Assembly (NCBI GenBank): GCA_001414485.1
Contig: LLEY01000107.1
Span: 62,001 to 126,000, forward strand
Direction of reading: 5' to 3'
Source: Calycina herbarum
Lineage: Eukaryota; Ascomycota; Leotiomycetes; Helotiales; Pezizellaceae
Length of the DNA: 64,000 nt
Shown piece by piece: positions 58,796 through 64,000 of this stretch. Both the position numbers and the translations under genes were made by a program. The notes beneath the pieces are model-generated. The model saw only the letters and a program-made list of their open reading frames with translations. It was not told the origin of the DNA and made no database searches. How positions within the stretch are numbered: the stretch's first letter is position 1; the number at the start of each line of letters is the position of its first letter.

Positions 58796-61141
58796 ATGGC
58801 ATCAATATTTACGTACGAGACGGAGCCAACAAGAGTAGCCTCGCCATGGCTTACTCCCAGTCATACTCCCAAACCCTCGACGCCTCAGCCCAATGCCCGG
58901 ATTATACCTACGAATACGTCTCCCAACTCAGCGCAACTTTCTGACTATGGGGTCACTCGTTTGGAGGCGGAGCCACAAGAGGGACCAACAGAATATAAAT
59001 TACACCTCTTGCTGAGACCGCGAAGGGGATATAGTTCCTCGAGCACGGCATCGATAGCTTCAACTGCTCACCAGCAAAGACAATCGTCTGGCCAAGCTCT
59101 TGCTCCTTCAAATCAAACCCGGCAAAGTCGTTTGGAACAATTGACAACTCAACTTTTATGGCGACTGCAACAATCATCCCCTTATCATGCTTCTACAACT
59201 AGCGATCTTGTACTGCCAAAACTGCCAGAGGATGCCTCAAGTTTAGACACACCAACGAGACCGGGAAAACTCCTTGCCGGGTTAGAGGAAAGTCGAGGAG
59301 CTTTGTATGAGATTGGGGTATCCGATGATGGAACCTTTGTTGGCCTCACCAAGGATGAAATGGATGAGAGTTTGACGAATTTGAAAGCCATGGCCGCGAG
59401 TCTAGGTTGCAATGTTGAAGTTGTCCGTATGGTGACGGTAGGAGATTGTGAGTGGCAGGAATCGTCCAGCTCAACGCCGTCTTTGGTTGCTGGTGAATCC
59501 CGTATGACTCAAACTATCAACGGCTCCAATGGTTCCAATGGCTCCAGTGAAGCAAAAGTTCTACGACATCAAGCACAACTGTGGGTTGCCGAAGCTCTTA
59601 TAATTCCCGATTTGACCTCAAGAGAAAGTCAATTCCGGAAAAGTCCTCTCAATCCAAGCAAGAATGTTGATGTATCATTACCCCAGGGAAATGAAGTTCT
59701 CGAGCTACCAGAAGTCAAGAATCTTGAGACTACTGAGCAGTTACGAATCACATTAACGGGACCAACGACTTCTGGGAAATCAAGTCTGTTAGGAACCCTG
59801 TCCACAGCCACACTTGATAATGGCCGGGGAAAAAGCCGACTGAGCCTCTTGAAACATCGTCACGAGATAGCTTCAGGGATGACGAGCTCTCTAGCTCAGG
59901 AACTGGTGGGATATAACGGAGACAAAGTCATTAACTTTGCTTCTGGTAATGTCAGTTCTTGGACTGATATCCATGCCTCCGCGGACCATGGGAGATTGGT
60001 ATTCTTCTCAGACTCGGCAGGTCACCCAAGATACAGAAGAACAACAGTCCGTGGCCTTGTAGGTTGGGCACCTCATTGGACTGTACTTTGTATTGCAGCC
60101 GACGATAGTGAGAACGCCCCAGTGAGCGCCGGTGGCACTTCATCTGCTCAAGACATCCTTGGAACTACCTACGCCGGCATCGACCTTGCGAAAGCCCATC
60201 TCGAGCTCTGCCTGAAATTAGACAAACCTTTGGCAATTGTGGTCACGAAGCTTGATCTTGCATCGAAAAACAGTCTTCGACAGACTTTGGCAAAAATCCT
60301 GACTGCCGTCAAAGGCGCAGGTCGAATACCTTCCATCATTCCACCAGACCACTCTAAAGCTGTATTGGAGTCGGACTTGGCTACTATTCCAAAAGCTGAT
60401 GGAGACGTCATTCAACGCACTGTTGATCAAATGTCAGCTGCTGATGGTCTCACATCAATTGTCCCCATCATCATGACCAGTTCAGCAAAAGGGACTGGCA
60501 TGCGTTCGCTGCATGCTTTATTTCAGAAGCTACCAATTCCGCCCATACCACCTCCCCTTGATTATATTGGCCCAGTCCTCAATCCAGAACAACCATCATG
60601 TCTATTTCACATTGAGGACATTTTCGGTTTACCTGCTGCATATGAACCACTTGCCTCAAAGGGAGTTGTGACTGGTGATAAAAGCGATACGGGAATTGTG
60701 ATAGCTGGCCACTTGAGATTTGGACGGCTATCAGTCGGTGATGCGATTGTCGTTGGCCCCTTTCCAGCCGAAGCAGACGATGAAGATTCAATTTTGGGCA
60801 CATCAGCTGCCAGATCGTCCCCTAATAGCTTTGGAGCATCACTCTCCCATCCATCAACCACCGAGCAATCCAAGGTAGCCTCTCGAAATTTGGTCTCGGC
60901 GTCTGTAGCGAAAGGAGAATGGCACAACGCTCGCATAGTGAGTGTACGTAACCTTCGACTTCCCGTTCACACACTCGAGGCCGGTCAAGTCGGGACCTTG
61001 GGAATTGTTTTTGATCTCCCCAAAGAGGAAGACCCCAATAGTCCCTTCGAGTCAACAACTCCAAAAACACCTCGTGTGAGGAAAGGAATGGTGGTAGCTA
61101 TCCTAAGCCGTCACATGGTCGCTACAGGCTATACTCTCTAA
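58796..61141 (+). CDS. GTPBP1/2-like translational GTPase, interrupted by in-frame TAA
   Basis: Intronless, 781 aa from ATG 58796 to TAA 61139-61141. The P-loop GPTTSGKS is at 322-329, the G3 DxxG (DSAGHPRY) at 406 and the G4 TKLD at 484-487, so it is a GTPase of the EF-Tu class. The disordered Ser/Pro-rich start and the arrangement match GTPBP1/GTPBP2, which act in ribosome rescue and exosome-linked mRNA decay. Beyond the TAA the same frame stays open another 139 codons to 61558. It keeps a family-like sequence (AASGFTASFEDGDI ... PGSLVVVYIASIRA) belonging to the EF-Tu beta-barrel domains. The stop therefore truncates a domain; a Gln CAA to TAA change would explain it. Whether the gene is a true pseudogene, an allele or a sequencing error is open. 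It is divergent from the YVC1-like gene. Confidence 0.85.
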   Translation: MASIFTYETEPTRVASPWLTPSHTPKPSTPQPNARIIPTNTSPNSAQLSDYGVTRLEAEPQEGPTEYKLHLLLRPRRGYSSSSTASIASTAHQQRQSSGQALAPSNQTRQSRLEQLTTQLLWRLQQSSPYHASTTSDLVLPKLPEDASSLDTPTRPGKLLAGLEESRGALYEIGVSDDGTFVGLTKDEMDESLTNLKAMAASLGCNVEVVRMVTVGDCEWQESSSSTPSLVAGESRMTQTINGSNGSNGSSEAKVLRHQAQLWVAEALIIPDLTSRESQFRKSPLNPSKNVDVSLPQGNEVLELPEVKNLETTEQLRITLTGPTTSGKSSLLGTLSTATLDNGRGKSRLSLLKHRHEIASGMTSSLAQELVGYNGDKVINFASGNVSSWTDIHASADHGRLVFFSDSAGHPRYRRTTVRGLVGWAPHWTVLCIAADDSENAPVSAGGTSSAQDILGTTYAGIDLAKAHLELCLKLDKPLAIVVTKLDLASKNSLRQTLAKILTAVKGAGRIPSIIPPDHSKAVLESDLATIPKADGDVIQRTVDQMSAADGLTSIVPIIMTSSAKGTGMRSLHALFQKLPIPPIPPPLDYIGPVLNPEQPSCLFHIEDIFGLPAAYEPLASKGVVTGDKSDTGIVIAGHLRFGRLSVGDAIVVGPFPAEADDEDSILGTSAARSSPNSFGASLSHPSTTEQSKVASRNLVSASVAKGEWHNARIVSVRNLRLPVHTLEAGQVGTLGIVFDLPKEEDPNSPFESTTPKTPRVRKGMVVAILSRHMVATGYTL

Positions 61142-61558
61142 GCAGCAAGTGGCTTCACAGCCTCCTTTGAGGATGGAGATATAAATTCAGTCACGCCTGG
61201 AAGCTTAGTAGTCGTTTATATTGCTAGTATCCGCGCTACTGCGAAAGTTTTACGGGTCTCCCCACATGAAGAAAATCATCGCGTTAGTCATCTCGCTGAT
61301 CAAATGGATGATGTTTTTGGATTAGAAGATCCTTTGGAGAAAGATGATGAGGAACATGAACCGTTGGTATTTGGTTCCGATGGTATTACGGATCTTACTT
61401 TTGAGTTGATTACTACAAGAGAGTGGATAGAACTTGGATCCCAGATTTTGGTGATGCCAGGGGGTGGGCATGGTTTGTATTATGGATCTGAGAGGGGGGA
61501 GAAAGGTGTTGCTGGCCTTGAAGGCTTTGTGGGTAGAGTCACGGAGGTTGTAGACTAA
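61142..61558 (+). pseudogene. in-frame 3' remainder of the GTPBP-like gene
   Basis: The segment lies after the in-frame TAA, in the same reading frame and without any intervening stop until 61556-61558. It encodes the conserved C-terminal barrel and an acidic tail that end the GTPBP1/2 family. It shows the same G-rich coding strand seen at the 3' ends of other genes in this window. An ATG at 61304 could start only an isolated 84-codon piece. Confidence 0.7.
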
Positions 61559-61759
61559 ATGTTTCTTTTTGATTATTCTTTTGACATTATAGAAATTCAA
61601 TTCTCATATTTATTGATTCTAGGTACAGTGTGTACATGTCTCCTATCTCCATGTTCCATCTTCCCTCCCTGAGAAGACACTGCGACTTCCCTGCTTTTGT
61701 AAATCAAGGACGGGTATTTAATGGGCCATAAAACTCCAAACATGCAAATAAAAACAAAT

Positions 61760-64000
61760 CTAACAAAGTCCATACTGCTCCGCGATCCAATCTGCTTGAA
61801 TCGAGCTTACTTTCTTGGCGTAATTCTTGGTTGTGAATGTGTGTTCCAAGAACATAATCGCCTCCAACTTTTTACCATGCAAAACGCTAGATGGATGGAT
61901 AAAAATTGAATCTTTACCACTGGTAGTTTTGAAACTTCCATCTGGTCCTAGAATTGCAGTCTCTCTGACGAAAGCTTTGAGAAACATCTTCATGATGACC
62001 TCTGCTTTCTTGGGGGTGACGGGTTCAAAGGGTTGGGGATCAGCGGGTAGTAGCTCTTTGAGAAGTTTATTCTGGACACATTGTTGACGAAGTTGTTTAC
62101 GGATATTGATGGCCATCTTCATTGCAAGTTCCGAGATCCGGCGTTTCTCGCACCAGACTCGACGGTTGGTGTTTTCCGATGCGTAACGTTGCATGGTTGT
62201 GAGGAGGGTGATCAAGTCGCCTTCTCGACGGTAGATGTCGCTTCGGCTGTCGTTCATTTCTTCCTGTTGCTCTACGTTTGAAGGTAGTAAAAAGATTGCT
62301 TGGTCCGAGTTTAAGCAGGCGAGAATGTCGATCACTTCGAGGAGGCAATCAGCAGACTCGTCTGCTGATGCGATCAGGACACGTCCATGGGTGGCTGGGA
62401 GGGGAAAGTGAGCCATGAGGGTTCCGATTTTGGTGAGTGTGCCGTCGAGATTCAAAGCGTCCATTGCGTAGAGTTGATTGAGGGCTTTCTCCATGTAGAT
62501 TACATCTGGCGAGTCCATGAGAGGGAATGCAAGGACATCATCAACACCACGGGCTTTCATCTTGAGGACTGCTTCGATCACATCGCAGCGCAGGATCTCA
62601 GGCTTTTCGTCTTCGTCCATCTTGTTGAAGTCGGCCTTGGTGTAGATTCTGTGGCATTTGCCTTTGGCTTCTCGGCCAGCACGACCGGCTCTTTGGATGG
62701 CAGAGACTTTGGAAATGGGTTTGATGAGCAAGGATTCCATTCCAAGATTTGGACGGTACTGTTTGACCTTTGATTTGCCACAATCGACGACATAACGAAC
62801 GCCAGCGACTGTTAGAGATGTTTCGGCGATGTTGGTTGCAAGCACAACTTTTCTTGTGAATCTCTTCTCGACTTTCAAAAAAGCCTCTTGTTGTTGGTCG
62901 GGTGTCAAGGATCCGTGGAGAGGCTTGATCTCCATCTTGGGCACGTTTGCAGTGAGCATTGCAGAGTATTTTTCAAGCTCAGCTTGTAGCGACTCGATCT
63001 CTTCTTGTCCTGTGAGGAAGGCAAGAATATCTCCTGGAAGAGGCTCTGAAGTATGCAGCATGAGAATTACTTCGAGCATGGCATGTTGATAGTCTTCCTG
63101 TGGTTGCAATTCGAATAATGACTTGACCTCGTATTGACGACCAGCGATATACTCGTATGCGACTCCGTTCTGTGAGATATCTCCTTCTGGGACACCTGGG
63201 CGGCTCAAGGGGAGATCATCCTCTTTCGAAGGGCTGGCTCCAAATTGGGCAGCTTCCTTAGACTCATCTTCGCTGGCTTGTAGCTTGGCCGCAGCTTGAG
63301 TGGCAACAGTTGAATCCGTAATTCCACTCCAGGACGAAAAGCCGGAATCTGTCGATGAACGTCGAGATTCTGGCTCATCCGCCCCATTTGTATTGGTTGA
63401 CGATTTTGACTTTTGGTTGGCTTTCAACACACCGGCACCGTTCTTCATGTTTTCCTCTCCATTCGATTTCGAAGATTTCTTATCATTTTTCTTGTTGGGA
63501 ACCTTTCCAGCGACGTCGTTATTTTGAAGGGCGATGTTCTCAAGCATATGTGGCGCAAGAGTTCTTCCATGATTTTGACCCGGAACATAGTCGGGTACAG
63601 TGCTTGGTCTTGCGAAGAATGCCTCAATTCCTCCTTTGTCGAGAGTTGCACTCATGATAATGACCTTTAATGGTACTCCGCCTCGACCTTTCTTGTCACC
63701 GTGAACCATATTTCTCAGAAATCCTGAAATAAGATCAACATCCATGCTTCTCTCGTGAATTTCATCGATGATGACAGCGCTGTACTTTCGAAGGTGTGGA
63801 TCGGTCAACATCTCCTGCAACAATATACCCTCCGTAACAAACTTGATCTTTGTTCCTTGGGGAACCTGGTTGTCAAATCGAACAGTGTAACCCACGGTTC
63901 CTGGTTGTCCAGCAGCAACTGAACCTTTGCTGAGAGGGGAGCCCATTTCCGCAGCAACACGCTTGGCCAGAGTAATCGCTGCGATTCGACGAGGTTGAGT
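61760..64000 (-). CDS. DEAH/DEIH-box RNA helicase, partial (probable Dhr2-type)
   Basis: Partial: the 5' end lies beyond 64000. 746 codons are visible to TAG 61760-61762. Seen motifs: Ia (TQPRRIAAITLAKRV), DEIH (VIIDEIHERSMDVDL) as motif II, SAT (VIIMSATLD), FLTGQEEIE, TNIAETSLTVAG and QRAGRAGR, then the winged-helix/HA2 and OB-fold C-terminus. Motif II is DEIH rather than DEAH. An unusually long low-complexity insert rich in Ser, Asn, Lys and Glu (about 63190-63600) separates the SAT motif from the next conserved strand (GRQYEVKSLF). The end matches Dhr2-type helicases needed for small-subunit rRNA processing, but other DEAH families cannot be excluded without the N-terminus. It converges with the GTPBP-like gene across 200 bases. 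Confidence 0.9.
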   Translation of the reverse strand, partial: TQPRRIAAITLAKRVAAEMGSPLSKGSVAAGQPGTVGYTVRFDNQVPQGTKIKFVTEGILLQEMLTDPHLRKYSAVIIDEIHERSMDVDLISGFLRNMVHGDKKGRGGVPLKVIIMSATLDKGGIEAFFARPSTVPDYVPGQNHGRTLAPHMLENIALQNNDVAGKVPNKKNDKKSSKSNGEENMKNGAGVLKANQKSKSSTNTNGADEPESRRSSTDSGFSSWSGITDSTVATQAAAKLQASEDESKEAAQFGASPSKEDDLPLSRPGVPEGDISQNGVAYEYIAGRQYEVKSLFELQPQEDYQHAMLEVILMLHTSEPLPGDILAFLTGQEEIESLQAELEKYSAMLTANVPKMEIKPLHGSLTPDQQQEAFLKVEKRFTRKVVLATNIAETSLTVAGVRYVVDCGKSKVKQYRPNLGMESLLIKPISKVSAIQRAGRAGREAKGKCHRIYTKADFNKMDEDEKPEILRCDVIEAVLKMKARGVDDVLAFPLMDSPDVIYMEKALNQLYAMDALNLDGTLTKIGTLMAHFPLPATHGRVLIASADESADCLLEVIDILACLNSDQAIFLLPSNVEQQEEMNDSRSDIYRREGDLITLLTTMQRYASENTNRRVWCEKRRISELAMKMAINIRKQLRQQCVQNKLLKELLPADPQPFEPVTPKKAEVIMKMFLKAFVRETAILGPDGSFKTTSGKDSIFIHPSSVLHGKKLEAIMFLEHTFTTKNYAKKVSSIQADWIAEQYGLC

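Noticed and set aside
61090..61155. 52-nt intron that would remove the in-frame TAA of the GTPase
   Set aside because: Its removal shifts the frame and destroys the conserved AASGFTASF segment.
1..64000. CRISPR arrays, operons, ribosome binding sites, insertion sequences
   Set aside because: The window is eukaryotic; no spaced identical repeats or bacterial signals are present.

Overview
The window is nuclear DNA of a filamentous ascomycete, most likely a leotiomycete of the Botrytis/Sclerotinia kind. The evidence is many short spliceosomal introns (mostly 48-65 nt, GTAAGT/GTATGT donors, TAG/CAG acceptors), single-gene transcription units on both strands, fungus-specific families (HET domain, Rds1-type ferritin-like secreted protein, SSD1/GUL-1, vezatin/Inp2-type, YVC1 TRP channel) and AT-rich transposon relics between genes. 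The species assignment is inference. Gene models were built by hand from splice signals. For every intact CDS the exon lengths sum to a multiple of three.

Layout. 0.4-1.9 kb: alpha/beta hydrolase (+). 4.5-5.6 kb: secreted ferritin-like Rds1-type protein (-). 8.2-12.7 kb: SSD1/GUL-1 RNA-binding RNase II-like protein (-), divergent from GLE1 mRNA-export factor at 14.3-16.0 kb (+). 17.7-18.9 kb: secreted cysteine-containing glycoprotein (+). 19.4-21.5 kb: HET-domain pseudogene (-) with a frameshift and a nonsense codon. 21.5-25.1 kb: repeat-rich, with a 19-nt-register tandem array and AT-rich palindromic relics. 25.1-27.4 kb: RING-finger protein (-), with an 8-kb gene-poor stretch upstream. 35.4-38.3 kb: APC2 (-). 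38.8-40.9 kb: vezatin/Inp2-like membrane protein (-). 41.0-44.4 kb: gene-poor, with a clean TA-flanked MITE. 44.5-45.4 kb: unknown 246-aa protein (+). 46.6-47.2 kb: EMC6 (+). 50.8-52.2 kb: WKF-domain protein (-), divergent from proteasome alpha subunit PSMA6/Scl1 (52.6-53.6 kb, +). 54.5-57.6 kb: YVC1-like TRP channel (-), divergent from a GTPBP1/2-like GTPase (58.8-61.1 kb, +) whose frame is cut by a TAA. 61.8-64.0 kb: DEIH-box RNA helicase (-), running off the right edge.

Most genes are housekeeping: RNA fate (SSD1, GLE1, the helicase, WKF protein, GTPBP-like), protein quality and turnover (APC2, proteasome alpha, RING protein, EMC6) and organelle function (YVC1, vezatin-like). They do not form a metabolic cluster. 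I found no convincing new multi-gene system. The most unusual items are the disabled HET gene, the interrupted GTPase gene, two TA-flanked MITEs, the 19-nt-phased array and a 20-nt homopolymer beside a splice donor.
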